A DNA stretch of 64,000 bases, taken from positions 372,001-436,000 of the forward strand of contig NZ_CP080327.1 of NCBI RefSeq assembly GCF_019443285.1. Direction: 5' to 3'. Below the pieces are notes generated by a model. That model did no database searches and was not told where the DNA came from. It saw nothing but the letters and a program-made list of their open reading frames with translations. The position numbers and the translations under genes were made by a program. Position 1 is the first letter of the stretch. Each line of letters opens with the position of its first letter. Positions 26,927 through 35,823 of the stretch are shown here, one piece after another. The stretch comes from Aquisediminimonas profunda. Lineage in GTDB: Bacteria > Pseudomonadota > Alphaproteobacteria > Sphingomonadales > Sphingomonadaceae.

Positions 26927-27284
26927 TCTTGCCTCCGTCACAGCGGGCCTCGACCAAGGCCACCAGTTGGCCGACGTCGCTGATCTGCGCAAGGTCGGAT
27001 GCACCGATAACCAGCCGAAGTCGATCGCCCTCCTGCATCAGAATGGCCGGAAGCGGGATATCAGCGGCAGGCCAGGCCTGCCTGAAATCGGACCTGTGAT
27101 AAAATCGTATTTCACGGCCGGACTGCTTCTGCCAGGCCCGCCATTCAGGCCTCATGCGCGTGAGGCCATGGGTGATGGCGCAAAGATCGCAGGTGTAGGT
27201 CGATGGAGAGAAGAGCTTGTGAGCCGAATCCATGATGCCATTCAGCACTCCGGCTTCCGCGTTGTAGACAAAGACAAGAGTCAC
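26907..27284 (-). CDS. Conserved small protein with CxxC, unknown function
   Basis: A 125-residue soluble protein starting at a GTG that overlaps the upstream stop (GTGA). The N-terminal block FVYNAEAGVLNGIMDSAHK, then SPSTYTCDLCAITHG, is a pattern I recall from uncharacterised proteins of Bacteroidetes and other bacteria: an invariant YNA, a D-x-x-H-K and a C-x-L-C pair. It then continues with WRAWQKQSGREIRFYHR. The C-x-x-C could be redox-active or bind metal. No named domain can be assigned. It sits between a di-heme cytochrome and a GST in an overlapping run. Confidence 0.72.
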   Translation of the reverse strand: MTLVFVYNAEAGVLNGIMDSAHKLFSPSTYTCDLCAITHGLTRMRPEWRAWQKQSGREIRFYHRSDFRQAWPAADIPLPAILMQEGDRLRLVIGASDLAQISDVGQLVALVEARCDGGKNDDPAL

Positions 27285-28327
27285 GGCTGATTGGCAGGCT
27301 GCATTGGCATTGCCGCAATCCATTGGCTCAACAGTGCAACCCCTTCCTGATGGACACTCGCACGCCCCAGTTCGGGCATGGCAATTCCCGGATCGAGGCT
27401 TTGCATGCGATACAGCATTATCGACCGTTCCGGATGCCCCGGATCAATCGCAAATTCATCATTGCCCGACCCGCGCCCGGCAGCGGTCGGCCGCTTGTAT
27501 ATGCCGAGGTTCGGACCGGGGCCCTGCTCCCAGTTCAGCCAAAGCCCGGACGTGTTGGCAGGACCTTTCGGATTGTGACAATGCGCACAATTGACCTCGA
27601 GATAGGCCCGCGCGCGCAGAGCGACACTGGCTGACCCAGGTTCATCCCAAACCGGCAGGCGAGGAATCTCGGCCGGCAAGCGGTCTAATCTGCCCGCACG
27701 CAAAGCCGCCTCGAGCTGCCCGTCGCGGTTGAGATTGCGGGCCTTGGGGCCGATCGGACTGATTCCGCCTGCCCCGTCATCGTGGCACCCCTTGCACTGG
27801 TTTACGTTCGGGATGGCATAGCTGATCGCGCGTGGCTTCCCGTCAAGATGCGTCCAGTTCACGTCAATCCGCATCCCGGCCCGCCGCAACACGGCATCGC
27901 TCCCGTCGGCATTCCAGACATAGGGCAAGGCAATCCAACCTGACGCCCTGCGCACAAGCAGGCGAGTTTCAACGATACGAAGACCTTTGGCCGGCACGCG
28001 CATGTCAGGAGGATAGCCGAAGCTCTTGATGAGCACGCTGCCGACCGGGAAGTCGAGCACACCATCATCCCGCCAGCCGATCTTCTTGCCGGGCGGGACA
28101 TAATAGTAGCGGAATTTTTCCGCATAATCCGAAAAGAGCGGCGTGTTCAGCCGATAGGGCGTGACCCCGGCATTGGGCTTCTGCCCGTAAGGACCCGCCA
28201 GAAGGTGGAATTCGCCAAGGCTTGCCGGAAGCGCGTCACCCGTAATCAGCGCATCATCAACGGGGATGGGCGGACTTGCGCTGACCAGCAAGCCCCATGC
28301 GGCCAATGCCGCAAACGCGCGCATCAC
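27281..28327 (-). CDS. SO2930-type di-heme c-type cytochrome
   Basis: A 348-residue exported protein: signal peptide (about 1-18), a beta-rich N-terminal domain (FHLLAGPYGQKPNAGVTPYRLNTPLFSDY), then two CxxCH heme sites, C178-GC-H182 (CKGCH) and C247-H251 (CAHCH). The PYxLNTPLFSDYAEKFRYYYVPPG block is characteristic of the family annotated as SO2930 or HNE_0200, known to occur next to a parallel beta-helix protein. The function of the pair is not known. It overlaps both neighbours by 4 bases. Confidence 0.87.
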   Translation of the reverse strand: MMRAFAALAAWGLLVSASPPIPVDDALITGDALPASLGEFHLLAGPYGQKPNAGVTPYRLNTPLFSDYAEKFRYYYVPPGKKIGWRDDGVLDFPVGSVLIKSFGYPPDMRVPAKGLRIVETRLLVRRASGWIALPYVWNADGSDAVLRRAGMRIDVNWTHLDGKPRAISYAIPNVNQCKGCHDDGAGGISPIGPKARNLNRDGQLEAALRAGRLDRLPAEIPRLPVWDEPGSASVALRARAYLEVNCAHCHNPKGPANTSGLWLNWEQGPGPNLGIYKRPTAAGRGSGNDEFAIDPGHPERSIMLYRMQSLDPGIAMPELGRASVHQEGVALLSQWIAAMPMQPANQP

Positions 28328-29523
28328 CGGATCGCTGCCTCCATCGATTGTGGCAACACGATCGGCGCAAGCTGTGCAGGCTCGGCTCCCTGGCTCAGAT
28401 CGACAACGGCAGGATTGGCAGACGTGGCGCGTGCCTTGGGATCGGTCAACCCGAGGGAAAGAGTCGGCACCTTGTCCGTGACCCGGATGTTACTGCCTGT
28501 CCCGTCCCAGACAATTGGAGGAACGCTGCCCATTGCTGCAAGCATTTCGGCACCGCCTTCGAATTGCGGCCCAGGCGCATAGCCTGCGCGTCCATGCATG
28601 TTACCGCCGATCACGACATTGGCCGGAAGAGGATTATAGCCTGTGTCGGTAAAGCTGTTGCGATATCCGACGATGAAGATGTTGGTGCTGCCGTTCTCGC
28701 CCAGGATGTTGTTGAACACATGGACATCCCGATTGGCCATGATGATGACTCCGGTCCCGTTCGGCACCCCGGCGACGATATTGCCCTTTGGCGCAAAGTT
28801 CGGCGTGTCGTTCCGTTCAGACCGATTCGAGAAGATCCGAACCGAATGACCGCCCTTTTGCGGCAGGTTCGGCAAGTCGAACACCAGAATGCCCCCCGCA
28901 TTGTGAGTGGCGACGTTCTGATAGACGTCGGCACCGTAGCAATTCTCGATCTCGATTCCTGCAACATTGAACATGGCGAGCGAATTGCGGACGATGATGT
29001 TCTTCGACTGCCCGACATAGATGCCAGCGTCGGATGCCCCCTTGACGGTCACCTTGTCGATCAGGACGTCACTGGATTCGACCGGGTAGACGCCATAGGC
29101 GCCATTGCTGGCCTTCGGGCCGCCTGTCCATTCGACCCTCAGGTCGTGATAGACGATGCGGTTCGCGGCCTTGGACTTTATTCCGTCGCCGCGGGAATCC
29201 TCCACGGCAAAACCTTGCAGGACGACATCATCCGCCGTCACCAGAAGGCCTTCGCCCGCGCCCTTCTGTCCCTTGAAGCTGAGGATTGTGGCAGCAGGGC
29301 CTGCGCCTTTGACCGTCACTCGGTCAACATCGAGCGAAAGCCCGTCGGTCAGGTCATACCGTCCAGCGGCGATTTCCACGATATCGCCCGGCTTTGCGTC
29401 AATCAGTGCCGACTGCAGGCGGGATTGCGCATCGGCACCGGGTTCGACCCGGATCGTATCGGCAAGGGCCGGTTGAACAAAGGCCAGCAAGCTGGCAGCG
29501 ACGAAAAAGGGGATTGGCTTCAT
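28324..29523 (-). CDS. Exported parallel beta-helix protein (partner of the di-heme cytochrome)
   Basis: A 399-residue exported protein: signal peptide MKPIPFFVAASLLAFVQPALA, then a right-handed beta-helix with repeated short strands carrying G-x-x-[IV] and N-[NT] ladders (ILSFKGQKGAGEGLLVTADDV, GIYVGQSKNIIVRN, AGGILVFDLPN). This resembles pectate-lyase/NosD-like folds, but I see no catalytic signature. It belongs to the family that occurs as a two-gene pair with the cytochrome encoded immediately downstream (4-base overlap). Likely periplasmic. It is the first gene of the overlapping run that ends with the TonB receptor. Confidence 0.85.
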   Translation of the reverse strand: MKPIPFFVAASLLAFVQPALADTIRVEPGADAQSRLQSALIDAKPGDIVEIAAGRYDLTDGLSLDVDRVTVKGAGPAATILSFKGQKGAGEGLLVTADDVVLQGFAVEDSRGDGIKSKAANRIVYHDLRVEWTGGPKASNGAYGVYPVESSDVLIDKVTVKGASDAGIYVGQSKNIIVRNSLAMFNVAGIEIENCYGADVYQNVATHNAGGILVFDLPNLPQKGGHSVRIFSNRSERNDTPNFAPKGNIVAGVPNGTGVIIMANRDVHVFNNILGENGSTNIFIVGYRNSFTDTGYNPLPANVVIGGNMHGRAGYAPGPQFEGGAEMLAAMGSVPPIVWDGTGSNIRVTDKVPTLSLGLTDPKARATSANPAVVDLSQGAEPAQLAPIVLPQSMEAAIR

Positions 29524-29570
29524 GGCTTAATCATTGCACTTACATGGGTGTAAGCCAAGAGAGGATTCCC

Positions 29571-29987
29571 ATGTTGCGTACAATTCCCGTTGCAGTGCTG
29601 CTCAGCCTGATCTCCGCCACACCTGCCCAGGCAGCCGCATCGGTTACCGGACTTTGGGTGACTACAGAAAAGGACAGCATCGTCGAAATCGGGCCGTGTG
29701 GCGCGACACTTTGCGGAAGGATTGCGCGCATCCTCAAACCCAATCCCAACGGGCCACCGCGCGATATCAACAATCCTGATCCGTCGCTTCGAAGCCGGCC
29801 GATCCAGGGTCTCCCGATCCTCACAGGATTCCGCGATGCAGGGCGAAACTGGGAAGGCACTGCCTATGATCCGCGCGCCGGCAAGTCCTATCGTTCCTAC
29901 CTCACGCTCATGCGGGACGGCACGCTGGAGGTGAAAGGCTGTCTCGGGCCCTTCTGCCGCTCCAAGAGCTGGACCCCGGCTCGCTGA
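29571..29987 (+). CDS. DUF2147 family exported protein
   Basis: A 138-residue protein with a signal peptide (MLRTIPVAVLLSLISATPAQA) and a DUF2147 domain: VTGLWVTTEKDSIVEIGPCG, the central LPILTGFRDAGRNWEGTAYDPRAGKSYRSYLTL and the C-terminal LEVKGCLGPFCRSKSW. The domain is a small lipocalin-like barrel of unknown function in the periplasm. The ATG at 29571 is preceded by GAGAGG. It is divergent from the beta-helix gene and converges with the M16 protease gene, with a single base between stop codons. Confidence 0.88.
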   Translation: MLRTIPVAVLLSLISATPAQAAASVTGLWVTTEKDSIVEIGPCGATLCGRIARILKPNPNGPPRDINNPDPSLRSRPIQGLPILTGFRDAGRNWEGTAYDPRAGKSYRSYLTLMRDGTLEVKGCLGPFCRSKSWTPAR

Positions 29988-29988
29988 A

Positions 29989-32880
29989 CTATTCCGGGCG
30001 CACTTCCAGCTGGAATGACTTTTCGGGGACGAGCCACTTGCTTGCCGCCTGCTGAAGTTCGGCTGGCGTAATCTTGAGATAGTCCGTTACCAGAGACTGG
30101 AGCGCCGTTATCTTTCGCGGATCGCGCGTGGCTCCCGTCAACTGGCCCAGCCAGAAGGAATTGCCGCTCGATGCGCGATTGATCGATTCATGAAGCGGAT
30201 TGATCACACGGGCAAGTTCATCTGCCGAAACCGGATGGGCGGCGAGATCGGCCGCTATCCCTCTCGAAATCGCGAAGAAACGTTCAAGGCCCTCCGGCTT
30301 GAGTTGCGAGGTCACGATAAAGCTGCCGCCACTTTCCAGGCCAGTCGGCCAGCTTGAATCGACGCTCGGGCTATAACTTGCGCCCTCTTCTTCACGGAGT
30401 TGAGTGAACATGCGGTCATTGAAGATCTGCGCCAGAATTTCGAGTTTCCTCGCTTCGTAAATGCTGCCGAGCCCGCCACCAAGAGGCCAGGCAAGGACAG
30501 CCGCGGCCTGCTCTTTCGGGCCCTTGTGCGTACGCACGATTGGAACCGGAGTGGGGGCGACGCTCGCCGGAGACGCTTGTCTGATCGAGACTCGCTTAAC
30601 CGGTCTCTTCTTCAACGCACCAAAGCTCGCTGCGGTTGCGGCAACGGCCTCATCGGCCGAAATATCCCCGAAGACCATGACTTCGATGGGCCCGGTCTTC
30701 AAAAGTGGCTCCCAAAAGGCCCGGAACGCTTCAGGAGTCAGAGCTTCGACATCGGCTCTGGTAGGAGTCGACCAGCGCGCGTCACCGCCACGCAGAAAGC
30801 CGCCAAGATCGCGCCCAAGTACCGAACCCGGAGAGGATTCAAGCGTGTCATAGCCCGTCAGGAAGGAATTGCGCGCCCGCAGGACCGGGGCCGGATCCCA
30901 GCGGGGCATGGTGATGGCCGCCGCCATCAATCGCAATTGATCCGTCAGATCCGATGCGCGCGTCTGGGCGCGGAACTGGAATGCGTCGTCGGCAATATCG
31001 AAGCCCATGTTGATCTTTCGACCGCTCGTCAGACGATCCAGTGCATTCTGATCGAACGGGCCAATACCCCCCGCGACAAGCGCGGCGGGCGCGGCCCAGG
31101 CTGGCGTCTGGCGATTGGCAGGCAGGGCTTTCATCCCGTCCCCAAAGCGAACATTGACATAAACCTTGCCCTGTTCGGATGGATTGGGAGAAACGAGCAG
31201 CTTGACCCCATTGGCAAAGGTCACCTGCTCGACGTCAATCTGTGGGACGGGAATTGGGATCCGCTTCTTGATCTGGCCAGGCTTGCCCGGGCTGGGCAGT
31301 TGATCGAAGCTGACAGGCGTTCCGCTGCCCGCCGAGGCCATGGCCGAAACCGGAGCCGTGATCGCTGCAGCGAGTTCGGTTTCTGCGTTTTCGAGCGGAA
31401 CCGGGCTCGTCAGCAGGGCTCGCGGGCCAATTCCCGTGAAGAGCTTGCGCGTGGAAGCAAGAATCTTCTCCGGCGAAATATCGTCCTTTATCCCGCTGAA
31501 CACATCAAGCGCGACTTGTGCTGTCGCCACGGTCTCGCGAATGTTGACAGCCTCGATCAAATCATCGGCCTGCTTGGCTGCTGCCTCCGCACGCTGCGTT
31601 TCGACGCCGACTTGAAGTGACGCAAAGAATTCATTGGCCTCCCGATTGATGTCGGCTTGCGAACTTGGATTGGTCATCGCGTCGGCAATCACTGCCCGCA
31701 CGTCCCGAAGTGCCGCCTGCCAGTCATTGCCGAGAGGTGCGATCTGCACAAATGTGCCGTCTACCGAGCGCGCGACATCGTCCTGATCGACTTGCGCCTG
31801 CAGGAAACTCCCCCCCGCACGGGCGCGTTCTTCCAGCCGGCGGTTGATGAGGCGAAGTGCGACGAGATCGACCAGGCGGCCTTGATTATACGCAATCGTA
31901 TCATTCTTCTGAAACCACGGACGCAACCAGGCCATGTTCACCACAAGTGGCGCGCCGGGCTCCGTAATGGCCTTGGCAATGGGCTTGCCATCGGTGGGGC
32001 GACCGAAATCGGGGTCCGGCAAAGAGGGGCCAATCCCTTTCCAGTCCGAAAAATACTTGATGACAAGGTCTTCGAAAACCAGAGGATCTCCATCCCCGGA
32101 AATGACGACCACCGCACGTTCCGGGCGATACCAACGGTCATGAAAAGCCCGGATTGCCTGAGGCGTTGCAGCATTGAGCGTTTCCGTCGTGCCGATGGGC
32201 TGACGATTGGCAAGAGGCTGACCGGCAAAGAAATGTGCCGTTGTCGCTTCGCTGATCCGCATTCCCGCGCCAAGACGTTCCCGAGCCTCGGCAAGGACAG
32301 TGCGACGCTCAGTCTCCACACCTTTTGCAGAGATTTCGGGCGCCATCATCATGCCGGAAAGAATCTTGATGCTCTCTTCAAGGCCGGATCGCGTCGCCCC
32401 CGGCAGGTCGAGCTTGTAGACGGTCTGCGTCAGGGTTGTGTTGGCATTGGTGTCACTGCCAAACGTCGCCCCCAGTCGCTGCCAAGTCTTGATCGCTTCG
32501 CCATCAGCAATGTAGCGGGAGCCGCGGAAGCTCAGATGCTCCATGAAATGGGCAAAGCCGCGCTCTGTCTCGCGTTCCATGAGCGATCCGGCCTCGATGT
32601 CGACGCGGACCGAAACCTGGCGCGGCGGAACTCCGCTGCGGCGCACCGCATAACGGACTCCGTTTGGCAAAGTCCCGAAAAGCCAGTTCGGGTCGGGCGG
32701 TATGTCGCTGCCCTTGTAGAGCCAGGGCGTCGGCCGCTCAGTCGAAACTGCTGGCGCTGGCGCTGCCCGTTTCGCAATTGGCTTTGCGGTATTGCGCGCA
32801 CCCCATGATGGGGCGACGAGACCGAGCGTGGCAAGGAAGGCAAGGGTGAAGCGCAGCGCGCGCAAGGGCTGTAAGGACAT
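29989..32880 (-). CDS. M16 family zinc metalloprotease, double-module
   Basis: A 963-residue exported peptidase with signal peptide (MSLQPLRALRFTLAFLATLGLVAPSWGA). The first M16 module carries the inverted zinc motif HxxEH in FAHFMEHLSFRG, plus the downstream glutamate segment TERRTVLAEARERL. Inactive M16 modules follow, with the C-terminal region LREEEGASYSPSVDSSW. This is the pqqL/YhjJ-type architecture of periplasmic peptide-degrading enzymes. Start 32880 is chosen for the signal peptide; the frame extends 46 arginine-rich residues further upstream. It follows rpoN by 40 bases on the same strand. Confidence 0.88.
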   Translation of the reverse strand: MSLQPLRALRFTLAFLATLGLVAPSWGARNTAKPIAKRAAPAPAVSTERPTPWLYKGSDIPPDPNWLFGTLPNGVRYAVRRSGVPPRQVSVRVDIEAGSLMERETERGFAHFMEHLSFRGSRYIADGEAIKTWQRLGATFGSDTNANTTLTQTVYKLDLPGATRSGLEESIKILSGMMMAPEISAKGVETERRTVLAEARERLGAGMRISEATTAHFFAGQPLANRQPIGTTETLNAATPQAIRAFHDRWYRPERAVVVISGDGDPLVFEDLVIKYFSDWKGIGPSLPDPDFGRPTDGKPIAKAITEPGAPLVVNMAWLRPWFQKNDTIAYNQGRLVDLVALRLINRRLEERARAGGSFLQAQVDQDDVARSVDGTFVQIAPLGNDWQAALRDVRAVIADAMTNPSSQADINREANEFFASLQVGVETQRAEAAAKQADDLIEAVNIRETVATAQVALDVFSGIKDDISPEKILASTRKLFTGIGPRALLTSPVPLENAETELAAAITAPVSAMASAGSGTPVSFDQLPSPGKPGQIKKRIPIPVPQIDVEQVTFANGVKLLVSPNPSEQGKVYVNVRFGDGMKALPANRQTPAWAAPAALVAGGIGPFDQNALDRLTSGRKINMGFDIADDAFQFRAQTRASDLTDQLRLMAAAITMPRWDPAPVLRARNSFLTGYDTLESSPGSVLGRDLGGFLRGGDARWSTPTRADVEALTPEAFRAFWEPLLKTGPIEVMVFGDISADEAVAATAASFGALKKRPVKRVSIRQASPASVAPTPVPIVRTHKGPKEQAAAVLAWPLGGGLGSIYEARKLEILAQIFNDRMFTQLREEEGASYSPSVDSSWPTGLESGGSFIVTSQLKPEGLERFFAISRGIAADLAAHPVSADELARVINPLHESINRASSGNSFWLGQLTGATRDPRKITALQSLVTDYLKITPAELQQAASKWLVPEKSFQLEVRPE

Positions 32881-32920
32881 CAAACCGTGTTTACCGCTTT
32901 CCGAAAGCAAATCCAGCCAA

Positions 32921-34411
32921 TCACGCAGCCTGTGCCTCAATAGCCTTTTGGCGGCGGCGCTGAACCGAAGACCCGATGCCCATCGCCTCGCGATATTTCG
33001 CGACCGTCCGGCGCGCAATGTCGAAGCCCTTTTCGTTGAGCATTTCGACCAAGGTATCGTCCGACAGGATCGCCTTGGGATTTTCGGCGCTGATCAGGGT
33101 GCGGATCGCGCTCTTGACCGCTTCTGCCGAAACCGCCTCCCCACCATCTGCAGCCGCAATCCCGCTCGTGAAGAAATATTTCAGTTCGAACAGGCCGCGC
33201 GCGCAGGACAGGTATTTGTTCGACGTCACGCGGCTGATTGTAGATTCATGCATACCTATCGCTTCGGCCACAGCGCGCAGCGTCAGCGGTCGCAACTGGG
33301 AGACACCTTCATTGAAGAAGGCCTCCTGCTGCTTCACAATTTCGCTCGCGACCTTGACGATTGTCCGCTGGCGTTGGTCCAGCGCGCGCACCAGCCAGTT
33401 GGCGCTTTGCAGGCACTCGCTCAACCAGGCCTTTGACGCTTTGTCCTGCGCGCCGCTGGCAATCTCGGCATAATAACTCCGGTTGATCAGAAGACGCGGC
33501 AAGGTCGCGCTGTTGATCTCAACGGCCCATCCCTTTCCCTTGCGTGCGACAAAGATGTCAGGTGTCACAGCTTCAATCGGACTGGAGCCGAACCTCAGCC
33601 CCGGTTTTGGGTCGTAATTGCGCAACTCCTTGATCATGTCCGCCATGTCTTCCGCATCGACGCCACACATGCGCTGCAACTGCGCGAGGCGACCTTCGGC
33701 AAGAAGATCCAGATTATCGAGCAGACGGGCCATGGCCGGATCATAGCGGTCCGCTTCCTTCGCCTGCAGTGCAAGACATTCACCAAGCGAGCGCGCCCCG
33801 ACGCCAGTCGGGTCAAACGTCTGGATGGTCAGGAGGACCTGTTCGATACGAGACAGGGCAACCCCGAGCCGGTTCGCCAAATCGAGCAAGGACATTGCCA
33901 GATAACCCGCCTCGTCCACCTGATCGATCAGGTGGCTCGCGATGAGCAGGTCTTGCGGATCAAAGGCCAGTCCGGCCTGCGCCAGCAGATGATCGCGCAA
34001 CGACGGGGCATCAGCCGCCATGGCATCGAAATCCGGGCCATCCTCAAAGCCGCCTTCGGAGCCGCCCGAGATGCCAAGCTGGCCATCCATTCCGGGGCCG
34101 CCATCAGCGATGCTGTCGTGATGAAAGGTCTCGGCAGTCAAATCGACATCCAGGGCCGAGTCTGCGTCGCCGGGCGTCGGATCGAGCAACGCGTCTGATT
34201 GCGTGCTGCGATCCTCGCTTGGCAGATCGGGTTCGGGCGCGGTCACTTCATCACGCTCGGCGTCGAGCAAGGGGTTCTTTTCAACTTCCTCGGCGATGAA
34301 GGCTTCAACCTCCAGATTGGAAAGCGCAAGCAGGCGGATCGCCTGCTGCAATTGTGGCGTCATGACCAGTGACTGGCTTTGCCTCAGGTCAAGGCGGGGC
34401 CCCAATGCCAT
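32921..34411 (-). CDS. rpoN: RNA polymerase sigma-54 factor
   Basis: A 496-residue sigma-54: Gln/Leu-rich region I (LRQSQSLVMTPQLQQAIRLL), an acidic spacer (about 50-110), the core-binding domain, the helix-turn-helix (ESTISRVTSNKYL) and the RpoN box ARRTVAKYRE at about 466-475. It recognises -24/-12 promoters with enhancer-binding activators. It is 2 bases downstream of lptB, the conserved proteobacterial order. No sigma-54 activator gene is seen in this window. Confidence 0.97.
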   Translation of the reverse strand: MALGPRLDLRQSQSLVMTPQLQQAIRLLALSNLEVEAFIAEEVEKNPLLDAERDEVTAPEPDLPSEDRSTQSDALLDPTPGDADSALDVDLTAETFHHDSIADGGPGMDGQLGISGGSEGGFEDGPDFDAMAADAPSLRDHLLAQAGLAFDPQDLLIASHLIDQVDEAGYLAMSLLDLANRLGVALSRIEQVLLTIQTFDPTGVGARSLGECLALQAKEADRYDPAMARLLDNLDLLAEGRLAQLQRMCGVDAEDMADMIKELRNYDPKPGLRFGSSPIEAVTPDIFVARKGKGWAVEINSATLPRLLINRSYYAEIASGAQDKASKAWLSECLQSANWLVRALDQRQRTIVKVASEIVKQQEAFFNEGVSQLRPLTLRAVAEAIGMHESTISRVTSNKYLSCARGLFELKYFFTSGIAAADGGEAVSAEAVKSAIRTLISAENPKAILSDDTLVEMLNEKGFDIARRTVAKYREAMGIGSSVQRRRQKAIEAQAA

Positions 34412-34413
34412 GG

Positions 34414-35187
34414 CTAAAGACTGAAGCCCTCACCGAGATAGAGCCGGCGGACGTTTTCGTCTGCGACCAACTCTTGCGGGCTTCCAGCGAACAAGACGCG
34501 GCCATCGTAAATGATGCAGGCGCGATCCACGATGTCGAGCGTTTCGCGGACATTGTGATCGGTAATCAGAACCCCGATCTGCCGCTGCTTCAAATCCTTC
34601 ACGAGGTCGCGGATATCGGCAATCGAGATGGGATCAATGCCTGCAAAAGGCTCGTCGAGCAGCATGATCGACGGCGTTGCGGCAAGGGCACGCGCAATTT
34701 CGCAACGCCGCCGCTCGCCCCCGGAAAGCGCCATCGCCGATGCACCGCGAAGCTTCGTCAGGCCGAATTCCTCAAGCAGGAATTCCAGTCGCTCGGCCCG
34801 CTGGGCCTTGTCGGGTTCTGCCAGTTCGAGGACGGCACTGATATTCTGTTCGACCGTAAGTCCGCGAAAGATTGACGTTTCCTGCGGCAGATAGCCGAGG
34901 CCCAGGATCGCGCGGCGATACATGGGAAGGCCGGTAATGTCCGCTCCATCAAGCATGATGCGGCCCGAATCCGGCTTCACAAGACCCATGATCGAATAGA
35001 AGCAGGTCGTCTTGCCCGCCCCATTCGGACCCAGCAGGCCTACGACCTCGCCGCGCCCGACTGAAAGCGAAACATCGGAAAGTACAACGCGCTTGTCATA
35101 GGATTTGGCGATCGACACGACCGACAGTCCGTTTGTCGTCGCAACAGGATCAGCCGTAATGGCATCAAGCGTGGATACGTCGTTCAT
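34414..35187 (-). CDS. lptB: LPS export ABC transporter ATP-binding protein LptB
   Basis: A 257-residue ABC ATPase: Walker A GPNGAGKTT, Q-loop YLPQE, signature LSGGERRR, Walker B IMLLDEPFAGIDP and the switch His in ITDHNV. The LptB-specific segment VLSDVSLSVGRGEVVGLLG and GLGYLPQETSIFRGL match. It powers lipopolysaccharide (or glycosphingolipid-equivalent) transfer from the inner membrane with LptFG and LptC. Start 35187 has AGGAG upstream; an earlier codon adds 14 residues. It is 109 bases downstream of lptA and just before rpoN. Sphingomonads that lack classical LPS still keep Lpt genes, so the cargo may be glycosphingolipid; this is inference. Confidence 0.95.
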   Translation of the reverse strand: MNDVSTLDAITADPVATTNGLSVVSIAKSYDKRVVLSDVSLSVGRGEVVGLLGPNGAGKTTCFYSIMGLVKPDSGRIMLDGADITGLPMYRRAILGLGYLPQETSIFRGLTVEQNISAVLELAEPDKAQRAERLEFLLEEFGLTKLRGASAMALSGGERRRCEIARALAATPSIMLLDEPFAGIDPISIADIRDLVKDLKQRQIGVLITDHNVRETLDIVDRACIIYDGRVLFAGSPQELVADENVRRLYLGEGFSL

Positions 35188-35296
35188 CGGCACTCCTGCG
35201 ACCGTGCTGGCATGGCAATGGTTTATCAAAGGCTAATTTTTGTAGATTGGCAAGATTATTGCATGGCAAAAATGCAAGCGATTGCCAATGTCCGGG

Positions 35297-35818
35297 CTAT
35301 TGCGCTTTCTTGACCGTGAAACGTCCCGTGACGCGACCACTGCTGCCACCTTGCGTCCCGGACGCACCGATGGAACTGCCGTCGACCACGGCTCTGCCCG
35401 AATTAAGGTCGATCACCATGCGGCCGCCGCTCACCCTGTTACCGCCTTGCGTCAGCGTGACTCCACCGACCATTGTGATCAGCCGTCGCGGCAGATCATA
35501 GATTGCCGTGCTACCCTGAGCTGTCTGATCACCCTTGTGTATCGTAACACCGCCCGTTGCATCGAGCCGATCAATCTGGACGCCCGACGTCGCGCCATTG
35601 GCATAGGCGACGGTCAGCCGTGCCGATGCCAAAGTCAGATCGGCTTGGCTGACCCGCACATTTCCAACGAAAATGGCACGATCGGCACGATCCTGAACCT
35701 CGATCCGGTCAGCTTCCACATCCACAGGCGCGTTTGTGTTGTGCCCTTTGAGGGCTTGGCCTGTTGCTGGGCCCGCAACCAACGGAAGAGCTAAGGCGAG
35801 AAAGAGAGCGTTGCGCAT
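35297..35818 (-). CDS. lptA: LPS transport periplasmic protein LptA
   Basis: A 173-residue periplasmic protein: signal peptide MRNALFLALALPLVAGPATG, then an OstA-like beta-jellyroll (PVDVEADRIEVQDRADRAIFVGNVRVSQADLTL) that forms the bridge for lipid transport. The C-terminus is basic (GRVTGRFTVKKAQ). It lies 5 bases after lptC and upstream of lptB in the usual order lptC-lptA-lptB. Confidence 0.92.
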   Translation of the reverse strand: MRNALFLALALPLVAGPATGQALKGHNTNAPVDVEADRIEVQDRADRAIFVGNVRVSQADLTLASARLTVAYANGATSGVQIDRLDATGGVTIHKGDQTAQGSTAIYDLPRRLITMVGGVTLTQGGNRVSGGRMVIDLNSGRAVVDGSSIGASGTQGGSSGRVTGRFTVKKAQ

Positions 35819-35823
35819 AAGGG

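Noticed and set aside
28297-29553. A 418-codon plus-strand frame opposite the beta-helix gene
   Set aside because: The minus strand has a signal peptide and beta-helix repeats; the plus frame lacks a ribosome site and protein-like composition.
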